DNA of 64,000 bases from Rutpela maculata (GCA_936432065.2 OW386289.2:165787348-165851347), one strand, 5' to 3'. Positions 44,711-57,251 are shown, counted from the stretch's first letter. Numbers and translations are program-made. Notes: a model not told the origin generated them from the sequence alone.

Positions 44711-46986
44711 CAGGGTTACTGGTAATTCAATACATTCCTTTGGAGATGTGACCCTAAAATGCATTATCCAAAACTCAATAGTTTTTGAGATATTTCAATT
44801 TTTTCTTTTTTCTCAAAAAAGTATATCTCTTAAAATTTATTTTTCAAAAAATCTACTCGACATCTTTTTGATTTTTTAACTGGATTACTTGTACAGCACT
44901 ATGGTCATCTCCTTAGAATAAAAAAATATGCGGAAATATTTCCATTACATGAAAATTTCAAATAAAAACTTTTAATTTTTGTTTTCTTTAAATAAGCTAT
45001 GAATTTTACTTTTAAGGTTTTTCACAAAATTATCTATGTAACATGCGTACAAATTGTTTTAAAAACTTCCTTATTTCAACAGCTATCTAACAAGATACAA
45101 ATGTTCAACGTATCCTTGATAGTCCTAATAAATAATTAGTAAAGATGATGGAAGTAGTACGACACTTATTTTTGGATAAACATTAAAAAAAACGTAATGT
45201 AAAGTTAACTTTTAATTCTTTATTAATTTCAAAGTAGTACTTAATTTCTATACATGTCTTGCTCAAAATGGGAGCCCCTATTCCGTATACATGCATGGCA
45301 ACGTCTTCTTATTTCCGTCCTTGTTACTTTTGATTGTCAATCTATGCCTTGGACAGCATCGACTATCCTTTGTCTAAGGTCTTCTATTGTATTGACTGGT
45401 GTTGCGCAGCCTATCTCTTTCATATGACCCCCCTAAATAATAATCTAGAGGTGTTAAGTCAGGGCTTCGCGCTGGCCAAGGTATCGGGCCTAACCTTCCA
45501 ATCCGACGGTTAGGGAAATGTTGATTGAGTAACTGTCTGACAGTCAGCCGATAATGTGCTGGACAGCCGTCGTTCTGGAACATCATTCGCCTTCTTATAG
45601 CGAGAGGAACATCTTCCAGGATAATCGGTAGATTCTTAAATAATGTTCATAGATTTCCCCGTTTAAATTTTGGGGGAAAAGTGTGGCCCTATTAAACAGC
45701 GGCCAATTACTCCCATCCATACATTAACGGAAAACTTCCTTTGGAAGCTAGTTTCCTTTGTTAAATGGGGATTTTCTTCGGCCCAATAATGCAGGTTGTA
45801 GAAATTTGTTATACCCTCGCGATTCAATTTTGACTCGTCCGTCCACAAAATGCTTATTAGGAAATTTGCATTTTCTGCATCAGAATTTATCATAAAGCGG
45901 CAGAATTCCACTCTTCTTCCAAAATCTCCTTCCTCCAAGCCTTGGACAGGGGTATAGTGGCAAGGATGGCATCCAACTGTGCGTATCGTAGACCAAACTT
46001 TCCATTGCGACGCTCCTGTTAGTCTTGGAACTTTATTAGTTGAAATAGTTGGGTCTTTCTCAAAAAGCCTCAATATTTCTTCCTCATCATCTGGTCTGTA
46101 AATGGGAGGAGCACCGGCGTCACCTCGTCTACTTTTCACGGAGCCAATTCGAGCAACATTTCGATATGTAGTACTGAATACACGTATATTTGGTAAGCGA
46201 CGGTTAGGGAACTAAAGTTCATATTCTCGACGAGCTTCAGCAGCGTTTCCATTACAATATCCATATGTAAACAAGATATCAGCATATTCTGCGTTGGTAT
46301 ACGCCGCCATGATACTTAATACAAAATAACAGCAAAGACCAAAACCAAAATTGTCAACAACTAAGTTAAAAAGAACAACAAACTTAAGGAATACGGTAAT
46401 GTCCAGTTAATGACACTTATGTAGAAGCAAACAAGTCAAGGACTAACTGATTGAAATGGAGCACGATTTTCATTAACAAAATGGTCGGCAGCAATTAAAT
46501 AAATTATGTCACCTGCATCATTTTTACTAATTATTTATTAGGAATATCAGGGGTACGTTGAACATTTGTATCTTGTTAGATAGCTGTTGAAATAAGGAAG
46601 TTTTTAAAATAATTTGTACGCATGTTACGTAGATAATTTTGTGAAAAACCTTAAAGGTGAATTCATAGCTTATTTAAATAAAAAAAAAATTAAAAGTTTT
46701 TATTTGAAATTTTCACGTAATGGAAATATTTCCGGATATTTTTGCATTCTAAGTGGATGACCATAGTGCTGGACAAGTAATGTAGTTCAAAAATCAAAAA
46801 GATGTCGAGTAGATTTTTGGAAAAATAAATTTTAAGACATAAAGATATGCTTTTTTGAGAAAAAAGAAAAAATTGAAATATCTCAAAAACTATTGAGTTT
46901 TGGATAATGCATATTAGGGTTGAATTTAGTCCTTGGTCATGTCCTATCACATCTCCAAAGGAATGTATCGAATTACCAGTAACCCT
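44711..46986. mobile_element. mariner/Tc1-type transposon with ~430-bp inverted repeats
   Basis: The left end CAGGGTTACTGGTAATTC and right end GAATTACCAGTAACCCTA are followed inward by about 430 bases that match in inverse orientation. Examples are TACATTCCTTTGGAGATGTG, GATGTCGAGTAGATTTTT or its complement, and ACAAGATACAAATGTTCAACG. TA lies next to both ends. The 2.3-kb element carries one transposase pseudogene on the minus strand. Arms show scattered differences. Confidence 0.85.
45254..46310 (-). pseudogene. mariner/Tc1-group (DDE) transposase, inactivated
   Basis: Starts at ATG 46310 (MAAYTNAEYADILFTYGYCN). A helix-turn-helix-like part follows, with PDDEEEILRLFEKDPTISTN near 46090. Then come WTDESKLNREG (first Asp), HYWAEENPH, FSVNVWMGVIGRCLIGPHF, NDGCPAH (second Asp) and PWPARSPDLTPLDYYL (third acidic residue Asp). 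This is the order of mariner-related transposases common in beetles, ants and bugs. Lesions: TAG at codon 33 (46212-46214), a frameshift near 45663-45590, and another after LDYYL at about 45440. Confidence 0.85.
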
Positions 46987-48480
46987 ATATATGTTTTTCG
47001 TGTTTTTTTTCCTTTGGACGTAAATATCTCGAAAACTACCCGTTTTTAAGGCTAAACGAATATAAGTAAACTTAAATAAAATAGGAAGGAATTAATAGGG
47101 TCAAAAAAAATAGTCAGGAAAATAACGCCTTATATCCCAAAAAGGAAACATGAAGCGACTATCTTCAAGTCTCACCAGCAACCTTCAGTTATTGTTCCTA
47201 TCTGTCCTTTCCAGATCCTTTTTGTTGCTACGCTACGCTGATGAGGAACAATAATTCCGAAACACGTGTCCGTAGCTGCTTCGTGTTTCCTTTTTGGGGT
47301 ATAAGGCGTTATTTTCCTCACTATAAGTAAACTTGTTTAGAATGCGATTTCCTACAATAAAGGTTCTAAATATTTTTCCAATTGTTTGCATTGGTTTTTC
47401 CGGAAAAGCGACTTGAACAATCTACAGAGTGGACCATTAATAACAGGCCATAGTTCAAGGTAGATTCTTTGGATAAAAATATGAGGATATAACCAAACAT
47501 GCTTTAGTAAATTATTGCTGTGGAAAATGATACAGGGTGCCAAAATTGTAATTTTTTTTCTTTTTTTTTTGAAACTAACTACCTCTTGACCGATCTACTT
47601 CCAATTTGGTAAGGAAACACTTTTTAAGCAGCTAAGAAACAATAATTTAGTGTCACATCACGATAGCCCATGGAGGACGCCTCATGAGCTGCACCTGATG
47701 ATTAATATTTTTCTCTTGTTTTTACGAAACGTTGTGACACTTTTGACTAGAAAATCTCATGCAGTGGTAATTTCTACGTGAAAAAGGTACACTTGATGGA
47801 ACTTGATAATTCCAACCGTTTTCGAGAAAACTGCCACAAAGATTTCAAGAATTCTTTGAAAGCAAACTGAATTTGAAAAGGACAATTTGTATTTATTGAA
47901 AAGTGTGCTTTGGTGACGTCTTAGTTCTGTCAAACTAATGAATATACGTAAATGGTGACCATTATCCAGCTTGTGGCACAATAAACTTTTAATTTTAGGA
48001 ATCTTTAATTGTTTCAACAACTATGATGCATTCTATTTATATAACAATATGACAATGCGTGTGATTATTGCTCTTAATTCATTGCAATGGCATCACGATT
48101 TCAATCTCTTGTCAGATTGTTTACAGAAGACTTAATTATAACAGATTTTAAAACGTAATATTCATAGGAACAACATTAATCCGTTTCTATTTGTCAAAAT
48201 AATGTAAAGAAATTCAGAATTAAAATTAAATTGTACTTCAAAGAGCCTCGTTTGTTATCGCCTAATGTCTAAAAATATAATCTGTTTAGATAATATCCCT
48301 GTGTTTGGAGAACAATACTTTTGAAATGAGATCGAGAACATTTCATTTCGTAGCTTTGTATAAAGGAATATTGACAAAACGATGAATGAAGACATGCTAC
48401 TAATGATTCATAGTACAAGAAGTATATAACATTTTCTTGTTTTACTTTTCATGTCAATGAACGGTAATTCACACAGAACA
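46987..48480. other. stretch with a palindromic miniature element
   Basis: Only the inverted-repeat unit at 47110-47327 is recognised. The rest is AT-rich without a gene. Confidence 0.4.
47110..47327. mobile_element. ~215-bp inverted-repeat MITE
   Basis: AGGAAAATAACGCCTTATAT followed by CCCAAAAAGGAAACA on the left is mirrored by TGTTTCCTTTTTGGGGTATA then AGGCGTTATTTTCCT on the right, arms of about 45 bases. ATAAGTAAACTT occurs both before (about 47062) and after (about 47325) and may be a target duplication of the whole unit. Confidence 0.6.
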
Positions 48481-50269
48481 GGCATCTTAATAATAATAGT
48501 GATAATAATATTTTATTTCCACATTTAAAATATAACAGATACACAACAAAATGTAGAATACGTCAGTCCTTGAAACCAATGTGCAAATATAAAAATAATA
48601 ATAAACATTACAGTTATCAACGAACAAGATTAATAACAAATAACATAAACCATGTAAAGTAAAATGGTGTAATAACCGTATTAAGCAAAAAATTCGTATG
48701 TTCTAAAAAGCTTAATATTTTTAGATGATGTAATTTTATCGGTTAAAATGTTAAAATGCTTACACATTGATACATTGCTGTTCGAAAGGAATTGATTTGA
48801 CTGTTTAAGAATATAAAGTTTTTGTAAACGTCTGCACAGATCTCCAATATATAAATACTCACTAAAGTTAAGATTCTAAGACTTCTGAAAGCATTTTTGC
48901 AAGTTCCCAAACTTTTTAATCCCGCAACTATGCATACTGCATACTTTTGTAGAATGAAAACTCAGTTTACCGTGTTTTAGACTCGAATGAAACTTATAAT
49001 GGAATGAAAGTATAATAAAGAGTGAGTAGAATGTCAATATTATAATGATAGACATAAATTTTAGCCTGAAACAACTATACATTTGTGTGGATAATTTCTT
49101 TAAAAACAACCAAATAATTCTTGCAAAATTTTGCTTCTCTCAGTTGCAGACTTGGTACACTCAGGGCCAACAGGCCAAAATTGACAACGTTTTTGTTACA
49201 ATAACCGCGAATTCATAAATATTTACAACAAAAAAAAAAACCTTTTCGAATCATTGTTAATTAATTTTAGCTTTGTTTTAAGACCATAAGCACCTTCAAC
49301 ATCTGTCTATTTTCAGATCTCAGTATTTATCGACTTTTGTCAAAGATTTTATCTCCTGTACACCTTTAAGGCAATGCCAAAATAATCATACTTTTCAATA
49401 ATAATAATATAATAATAATTAGTTAATGTTAAAACAGACAACTAACTGGAAGTTTTGCGTATAGTCACCGAAAATCCGGTATGGAAGAGAACCTAATTTA
49501 AAATTTGTTTTCGTTGCTATATTACTTCTACAACGTGCTTAATTTTAGTAATTCAATAGATGAGACTGTGAGGAATTACTACCAGCTTCATACATTTTTT
49601 ATACACTTGTACACCGCACAGATATAAACTTTTGAAACACCCTAAAAATAAGACAAAGGGCAAAACGGGAATTTCATTTTGTCCTTTGGGTGTGCAATCA
49701 TGTCTTCAGTGGGATATAAAAATGAACGTTGACGTCGCCGACAGTAGGAGTTTGTTAAATAAACGGAAAGGGTAATCCCAAATAATCGTATGCAAGGGAT
49801 TTCCCAAATGATTTTTTTTAAAGTTAAAGTAAAGTTTGATCGACCGTCGGGGGAATTGGGATGTATTATAAATGGTGGTATTTCTTTTACGATTGTGCGA
49901 GGGAGGTGCGCTCATTTTGAAATGGAAAGGACAATTAGACGAAAAGGAAAAGACATGGCGGGTGAAATGGTGTTTGAATCATTATAATTTATGAGTCTTG
50001 AAAAAAGCACAATACGTTTTCAAAGATAGTTTTAGATAGATTTTATCTATGAATCTCATCTTCAGTACAGAAATTCTTTCAATAAATGATTTATACAGTG
50101 TCCCAAAATTTCATGAATATTGAGAAATACCTTAAATTCCTAAATTTATAAATAAGTAAATAAATATGTTTATTGATCTTTTCAGATATACAAGATTATA
50201 GATAAGACAGGTCAGCAGTATACCGTATTAATGGTTTATTTATAAAACATTTAATTACCTAAAAAGAAA
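48481..50269. other. stretch with LINE 3'-end-like segment
   Basis: 48490-48900 begins AATAATAGTGATAATAATATT then TTATTTCCACATTT and resembles an antisense LINE 3' end with an (AAT)n tail, similar in style to 33421 and 23058. No frame is convincing. The rest is unassigned. Confidence 0.35.
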
Positions 50270-51392
50270 TTAGTGGATTGTGTGAGTCGGACGAAAATCC
50301 GACTATTGTCTGATGCCTCCAGCTCCCCCGTTTTCGAGAATGTTGAACACCATGGCGGTGGCAGAATTTCTCGTTGAGGTGAGCCACCCCCGAAAATGGC
50401 CAAAACCTATCCCCAAACGGAGGTTAACGCATATTATAATTATTTGAGGAACTCTTACTTGTTGGTCCTCCGTTTTAGAGTATGCTGAACACCGTGGTGA
50501 TGGTGGAATTCCTCCCCGAGGTGACCCACCCTGTAAATAGCCAATAACAAATCTCCAAAAAGGTGAGAGTGCGTTCTCAGCATACCCACTGGCAAAGCCC
50601 CCCCCCCCCCGCCCGTTTTTGCGGATGCTACACAGGAAAAACATTACAAAGTAGTCATCTACATTTACTTTGGAGCTGAAAAAGATGAATGTTTATTTTT
50701 TTGTTCATATTTTTTGGGAAAAATAGGTTTATATAATAATTGAAACGTCTGATTTATTTAATTATAATAATTATATAAAACATTTTTATTGACGCTAACA
50801 ATTACTGCATATATTGTTACGCCGGCTTTCCTTACATTATAAAATACTATTAATATATAAAAAAAATTAAAATAATTATTTATTTTTTTATTTAAAATTT
50901 ATTTTTTACATTCTTTGAACCCGTGCAGTTACACTCATTATGAAAATGCGAAGGGGTATCTTTTTGCCATTGAGGGGGTGAACGGGTGTCAAGCACTCGA
51001 TTCGTGGCCCTCTACGTGTTCGGCATGCTCGAAAATGGGAGGGAAACCTTTTTGTCCAGTGGTATGATGAGAGCGCTCTCTCACCCCTTTAGAGGGTGGT
51101 TATTGGCCGCTGAGGGGGTAGGTGGATATCAGGCACGCGTTCCAGGATCCTCCCCATAATTGGCATACTCGAAAACGGGGGATCAATAAGTTAGATTCCA
51201 TGAAACATGATCAATGCGCATTTGACCCCGTTTGGGAGTGGTTTTTTGCCGTTTGCGGGTGTGGGTCACCTCAACGAGAAATTCTGCCACCACCACAATG
51301 TTCAGCATCCTCAAAACGGGGGGAGAACTACTTTGGTTGCATCAGACAATAGTCGGGTTTTTCGATCTTTTTCCGACTCACACAATCCACTA
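50270..51392. mobile_element. foldback element F, repeat-built arms
   Basis: TTAGTGGATTGTGTGAGTCG at the left mirrors CGACTCACACAATCCACTAA at the right. The inward sequence also mirrors: GACTATTGTCTGATGC; CCCCGTTTTCGAGAATGTTG; GGCAGAATTTCTCGTTGAGG; CCCAAACGG. Each arm repeats a unit with a CGTTTT-GA-ATGCTGAACA core about every 150 bases (50330, 50475; 51020, 51160, 51300). The centre (50700-50930) is AT-rich. No protein. Confidence 0.75.
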
Positions 51393-51409
51393 AATGTAAA
51401 TACATACAT

Positions 51410-51607
51410 ATTAGAGAGGGCGCGTGAGTCGATTTTGACTCACGCTCACGCACGCACGACTGATATATGTTAAGGCAAACTCACGCACGCTCACGCACGG
51501 GATCTTTTGACTCACGCACACTCACGAAACCTTCCGTGATTTGGTACCTTAAATGTACACGCTCACGCCGTGACACGGTGAAATTCACGTCACGTGCCCA
51601 TCTCTGG
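51410..51607. mobile_element. CACG-rich miniature element G1
   Basis: Packed with CTCACGCAC motifs. Shares ACGGGATCTTTTGACTCACG, TTCCGTGATTTGGTACCTTA and CACGTGCCCATCTCT with G2. The left terminus is unclear. Confidence 0.55.
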
Positions 51608-51812
51608 ACCAGAGTGACCAGACCAGGCCAGGAGGGCTAGGCGACTGGCGAATACAGTAGAGAGAGATTGCAATTACGCAGTTTGATTTGAATGTTGCGT
51701 CATTCATCCTGTCTCCTGTCCTTTTCCCTCCCTTCTCGCGCTCGTGTTCCGTCTTCCGTCTATCGCTTCGCTTCTTATTCTTGTCACGATACGACAGGTT
51801 GAAGTTTTAAAG

Positions 51813-51987
51813 CAGAGATGGGGCGTCGTGTCACGGCGTGAATATTATCTCACGTACGCCCACGCACGGGATCTTTTGACTCACGCACACTCATGAAATC
51901 TTCCGTGATTTGGTACCTTAAATGTACACGCTCACGCCGTGACACGGCGTGACACGGTGAAATTCACGTCACGTGCCCATCTCTAAT
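51813..51987. mobile_element. CACG-rich miniature element G2
   Basis: Begins CAGAGATGGGGCGTCGTGTC and ends CACGTGCCCATCTCT, approximate inverted repeats of hAT-like CAGAGATGGG type. The inner 110 bases are nearly identical to G1 in the same orientation, with an extra GTGACACGGC unit. Confidence 0.6.
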
Positions 51988-52093
51988 ACATATACAGCAC
52001 ACGAGAATAAAATGGTGTATACAAAGAAAAATTATAATAAAAACATAGCGTATCAGCAAATACATCGTAGAAAATATGACAGACAATATAAAT

Positions 52094-52536
52094 TCAAATA
52101 AAATAATAACATAAGTAACAAAACTTTAAAATATGGATCAGGAGACTTCGGTTTGTAAAAAAAAATATGACCTCATTTATGAAATAAAATGAATTGTCTA
52201 TTAAACGTTTTTTTAGACGGTTTTTAAAACCGATTAACGATGTGCAGTCTTTTATCTCGTCTGATAGAAGATTGTAAATGCGACAACCAAAGTTTATGGG
52301 AGACTTTTTGTAAAATTCATGATTGTGTTTTTTTAGACAAATTAAATTCTTTCCTCTTTTATGATAATTAAGAAAGTCTCCGTTGTGTATAAATTTGTTT
52401 TTGTTTACATGAATATATGCCAACAGTTTCATCAGATATATCGATGTTACGGTAAGAATTTTGAATTTTTTGAATATTTCACTACATGATTGATTATATT
52501 CAAGGTAGAATAGTAGCTTGAATATTCTTTATTGAA
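52094..52536 (-). pseudogene. LINE ORF2 C-terminus (third piece of a split LINE)
   Basis: Minus strand, reads YIHVNKNKFIHNGDFLNYHK, then NFGCRIYNLLSDEIKDCTSL and FKNRLKKRLIDNSFY. This is the end of a LINE protein whose preceding residues (VYNIILWGQSSDISRIFI) lie at 55944-56090 on the other side of the hAT insertion. Confidence 0.8.
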
Positions 52537-52544
52537 GTATAAAT

Positions 52545-55500
52545 CAGTGGCGGCTCGTGATATTTTCTGCAGAGGAGGCTTGATATTTTGAAAGACAATT
52601 AACTTGCAATATGATTACAATTTGTACATTTCCCCACCACCCTCGAGGTAGTACAACGGCGCGTTACATTTTTTTGTCGTGGGTTGTTCGTCAGGATACC
52701 GATTCACGACTTGAGAGAATAGAACTAATAAAAGAATAGAAAGAAAAGGAAATAGAAAATATAATGAGACGAAAAAATCATTCTCATGAAATTTCCGTTC
52801 CTACGCCTCGAGTATCGGTATCCAAAGGAGCCCTACTATCCCACTTATAATTAAGTTATAACTTTTAATAAAAATCAAAATAGTTTTGGAAAAAAAATTA
52901 AAGTATTTTCCTACAAACAAAAATTGTATTCATTATCACTGCCAGAGTGTAAAATTATAACTTTTAATAAAAATTAAAATAGCTTTGAGAAAGAAGTTAT
53001 ATAAAAAAATATAACCGCGGAAGAATTAAAAAATATTTCCTAAAAAATAAATAACGCAAATAAATATTTTTTCTAAAATAACAACTATATTAATCTTTGG
53101 TGTAAAGCCTAAATATTTTTATAAATGAGTGGTAACCTGCGATTTTCGGAACTAGCAAAATGGTTGATTACTTCATCATAAAATGAATCGTGTTTCTTCA
53201 ATTCTGACAAAAAACGTTTTTCTATTGAAATAAGCGATACATTTGAGAGGCGGTCTTGACTTATTTTGTTTCTAGTAAATGTTTTTATGCGTTTAAGTGC
53301 TGAAAATGATCGTTCTACAGAAGCTGAGGTTACCGGAATTGTTGACACTAATGATAAAAGTTTGTACAGTTCGGGTAGACAGCTTTTTAAATTATTATTA
53401 TATATATAAGTAAGCATTTCTTGAGATGATTTTGGATTTGCTAAAAGTTGCTGGTCAGAATACAACACGCATAGTTCATTTTTTAACGAAATACGGTCAA
53501 AAAAAGGATAATGGTCCATTAATTTCTCCATTAGACTGGTAGGAAATGATTTAGAAAACGCTGTAAAATTATTAGGATTTACTAAATCGTAACATTGCAA
53601 AGTATTTAAATCAGAAAATCTAATTTCAATTTGGACTATAATGGTGTCTAAAATTTCTATAAAAATTTGTTTGTAATGTATATCTGCCCTGTCAAAGTTA
53701 TATGTTGTCTTTCTTTTTTTAAATTGTGGCCCTGGCTCATCATCTACGTTTTCAGTATTTTCTAAAAAAATATTGTATAAAGTATTGAAATGTATTTCGT
53801 TATTGCGAAATTCTTTTAATTTAGATATAAGTGACTTAAATCTATTTTTAGAATATGTTATATCAGTTAGTTTATTCTGTAAAATTTGGAAAACAACATC
53901 AGTTTGCTCAAAAATCATGTTAAAAGCTTTTAGAAAAAATATGAAATTTTTATCCAACAATAACGATTTTAATCCGTAAGCTGCTCTTAAAGTCTGAGCG
54001 TCATTTAAAAAATCTTCACTTTCCGAAATAAAATTAAAAACCTGTATTTGTCAACAGTAAAAACAACTCTAGATGAAAAATTCCAACGAGTGGGAGCGTT
54101 TGTCGGAATTCTATGTTTCATATTAATTGTATTTAAAACATCAGTTCTTTTGGTAGATTTTGAAAAAAATGACGAAAAACCAGTAATATTTGAAAAAAAT
54201 ATTCTAACTTCTTTAATTCCGTTACATGCTTTACTCAGAACTAAATTTAATTGGTGTGCATAACAGTGAATGAAGTATGCTTGAGGAGCAATATCTTTTA
54301 TTTTTGTTTGGAGTCCATTAAGATGCCCTGACATAACTGCAGCGCCGTCATAGGTTTGTGCTATTAATTTATTTTTCAAATCAAATTTACCAAATTCGTC
54401 GATTAATAATTTAAATAAACTCTCCGCGTTTCTTCCACTACTCACATCAAGAAAACCAACAAACCTTTCAATAACTTCGCCGTGCATTACATATCTAAAA
54501 ATTACGGAAAGTTGAGATTTACAGGTAATGTCCGTCGTTTCGTCAATTTGCCACGAGAAAAATTCGCAATTATATAGTTCTTCATAAATTTTGCCTTTAA
54601 TAATCGAGCTAACACTCTCAATTAGATCATTTTGAATTGATTTAGATGTTCCGGAAAAAATAGTGGCGTTATTCAAAAAGTTCTCTAATTTTGGATCATA
54701 CATTTTTAAAAAATCTATTAGCTCTTTGAAATTTCCTTTATTGCACGAATCGCGTTTTTCGTCATGCCCTCGGAAAGAATTTTCTTGCGAAGATAAATAT
54801 ATAACGGCATCAATTAATCTCTTTAATATTTCCCTATTTTCACGGACCTTTTCATTAAAATTTTCTATTTCTCTCTTATGTGCAGATTCCAAATAATTTA
54901 CAATATTTTGTTTACCAAATATTTCGAATTTAACGCAAGATGAAATGTGCTCCTGGGATTTTTCGTGCTTTTGTAAACCTCGCGACAAATTTTTCAAATT
55001 ATTAAACCCGGTCCTGCCCCAAATTGAGGATTGATCATTAGTGAATAATAAACATCTCCAACAATATAATTTGTTTCTAACTGTTGATGCCGTTAACCAC
55101 TCGATTTTTTTATAATTGTTATCACAAAACCCTCTGTTTTGTTTTCCACTTTTAAAAACTAACGAAGGCATTGCTGGTGTAGGCCTAGCAATTCTTTTAA
55201 TTCTTACCTTTTCGTCGTAAGTAAGAGTAGAAAATCCATTTAATAACAAATAATCCACCACGTCTGGACAACAAGAGATGTTGTTGGGAATATTTTCACC
55301 TAGAGCACTCATTTCTAGCCCGCCTATCAAATGTTTTATGTATTTTAATGTCAAGTTGATCTTAACCGGCTAAACGACAAATTACCACTGACAGTTCGTT
55401 TTCCTGTGAATCACCTGAACCAAATAAAATCGAGTACAACAAATATCAAAGGGACCGCTGCGAGTGAAAGTACTTGTCTTCTCTATACTGTGCCTGAACT

Positions 55501-55935
55501 CCTGAACTGCACATGCGCTATAAAGAACTGAGGACTGAGGCTAGCGGCCTAGCTTGTCTTATTTGAAGTGTTGCTAGACAACGCAAAAGTAATGCAAGGT
55601 CATTTATGTTAAAACTAAATGCCTTGAAGTTGGAAGCTATTTCGTATAAGCCTCAAGCGAAGCGCTCTGTTCATTCCGGTCGCCCGGGAAATATGCATAC
55701 AAAGACAATCCGGACTGTGACGTTATAGGCATGTTTGTGGAAAGGAAATGCAGAACTTTTTTATACACTGAAAATTAATTAATGAACTATAAACAATAAA
55801 CAATATTGAAAATTGAGATATACCTAAGTAGAAATTTCTACAAGTAAAAGATATTAATTTGGAAGATTGCAAGATATGTTGCTTCTTCCAAAGGGAGGCT
55901 CAGCCTCCCCTGCCTCCCCTGACGAGCCGCCACTG
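52545..55935 (-). mobile_element. hAT transposon, nearly intact, 8-bp duplication GTATAAAT
   Basis: 3391 bases bounded by CAGTGGCGGCTCGTGA and TGACGAGCCGCCACTG. The target sequence GTATAAAT is repeated without change at 52537-52544 and 55936-55943. The transposase gene occupies 53109-55354. It inserted into a LINE. Confidence 0.95.
53109..55354 (-). pseudogene. hAT transposase (ZMYM1/TTF-finger type), one frameshift
   Basis: About 748 residues in two overlapping-in-meaning frames. N-terminal part (55354-54005): YCWRCLLF...HEKSQEHISSC, a TTF-type zinc finger at about 95-150; a DUF4371-like region; DETTDI (first catalytic Asp); QTYDGAAVMSG (second Asp); HCYAHQLNLVL (the CxxH motif). C-terminal part (53960-53109): the hAT dimerisation region TSASVERSFSALKRIKTFTR with the catalytic Glu, then NKISQDRLSNVSLISIEK. 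The only break found is a one-base-type shift in a T-rich run near 54025-54045. Upstream of it the frame is closed by a stop at about 54005, and the missing link is readable in the next frame. No other stop. The start could be 55354 or the second Met at 55312. The shift could be an assembly error. Confidence 0.9.
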
Positions 55936-55943
55936 GTATAAAT

Positions 55944-56089
55944 ATTCTGCTAATATCACTGGATTGTCCCCACAATATAATATTGTATACGGTGAGAGAA
56001 TAGACGAAAGCATAATATACGTTTAAAAGAGCATGAATATTTGAAGAATTTTTAAGAGAAGTTATTACATAATAGTATTTTATATAACA
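55944..56089 (-). pseudogene. middle piece of the split LINE
   Basis: Minus strand YYVITSLKNSSNIHALLNVY then YAFVYSLTVYNIILWGQSSD and ISRIFI, the region after the YADD palm of arthropod LINEs. It continues into 52536 across the hAT and is preceded by 59655-60470 across the 3.55-kb element. Confidence 0.8.
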
Positions 56090-56130
56090 AGTGGCTAAAC
56101 TGGTGTTTTTTTTTACAAGTGGGGCGTTTA

Positions 56131-56428
56131 CAAGGGCGGATCTGGACCTTGAGCTTGGGGGGGTAACACTGAACCCAAAATTTTTTGATGAACGGGGGGG
56201 GGGAGGGAGAAATCCGAAAAACAATTTTTTCGTCCCAGTTCATCTTGAAATTAAAAAATGAAATTTTTAAATGAAAGTTATTGACTTACACAATCTTGGG
56301 GGTTAAAATTTTTTGTCTTCCCAAAATTAACAAAAATCATAACATTTTAAAACAAAAGTTGATGGTTTACAGAATCTTGGGGGGGGGGTAATTACCCCGT
56401 TACCCCCCCCCCCATAAATCCGCGCTTG
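56131..56428. mobile_element. 298-bp hAT-like MITE with 8-bp duplication GGCGTTTA
   Basis: Ends CAAGGGCGGATCT and AAATCCGCGCTTG are inverted repeats. GGCGTTTA flanks both sides (56123-56130, 56429-56436). Two runs of G/C (56156-56208 and 56380-56412) lie inside. It interrupts the left terminal repeat of the 3.55-kb element, so it is younger. Confidence 0.85.
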
Positions 56429-56561
56429 GGCGTTTATAGTACGAGCCGAAGGCGAGTGCTATAAACCATACGAGTAAAAAAAAACACATTTTAGTCTCGA
56501 GTTATATACAAAATTTTTTGTATCGCCATTCGAAATTAGAAAATATTATCATTTTGTAAAA

Positions 56562-57251
56562 AAAACCGCTGCCCAAGAAATCCCAACTTCCACATCCAGA
56601 TTTTCTATCCAAATCACTCACAACGAAAAAATTTTGTATGTGGAAATAATTGTTTATGGAATTTTAATAATATAATATTTGAAATCCTTTACCACAAAAA
56701 CCCATAAAACTATACCCCACATCGGTAATGGGGTGGGGGTGGTGATAGGGGGTGGTAGTGGGGGTGGATAAAGTAAAAAATATTTTGGGGTTTCTGGTTC
56801 TTGTACACACACTAAATCACATTTTTTTTTCATCCCCTTTAATAACGGGGTGGGGGTGGTAATGGGGGTGGCTAATGCCAACATTTTTTTTGAGACCTTA
56901 CCTTCTTTTGTATATACTAAATACCAATTTTATTGACCTGCTTGATTTACCTATTTACCCCAAATTTACCCCCCAACCCTTCGACGGAACAAGATGAAAA
57001 TATAATCTAGTTCTAGATCTCGTTAAGGTACATATGTGTACCAAATTTCAAGTCAATATCTCAAACGGTTCCAGAGTAAACGTGCGCACAAAAAAAGTTG
57101 CAGACCGACAGACAAGACCGACAGACGGAAATTTTTTTTCGCTCAAACTTAAAATCTCGACGTTTCGTGACATTCTAACTAAGCCTATTTGAACAATAAA
57201 AATTTTAAAAAATTTTTTTGTCGTTACTATACTTCCACTGGATGAGGAAGT
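56562..57251 (-). mobile_element. family A element copy A5
   Basis: Full-length copy in reverse orientation, from AACCGCTGCCCAAGAAATCC to CACTGGATGAGGAAGT. All family landmarks present, including the GGTGGGGGTGGT block and a short CCGACAGAC run. Confidence 0.85.

Noticed and set aside
50330..51330. CRISPR-like regular repeats
   Set aside because: Units are long, imperfect, partly inverted, and belong to a foldback element. No spacers or cas genes, and the genome is eukaryotic.
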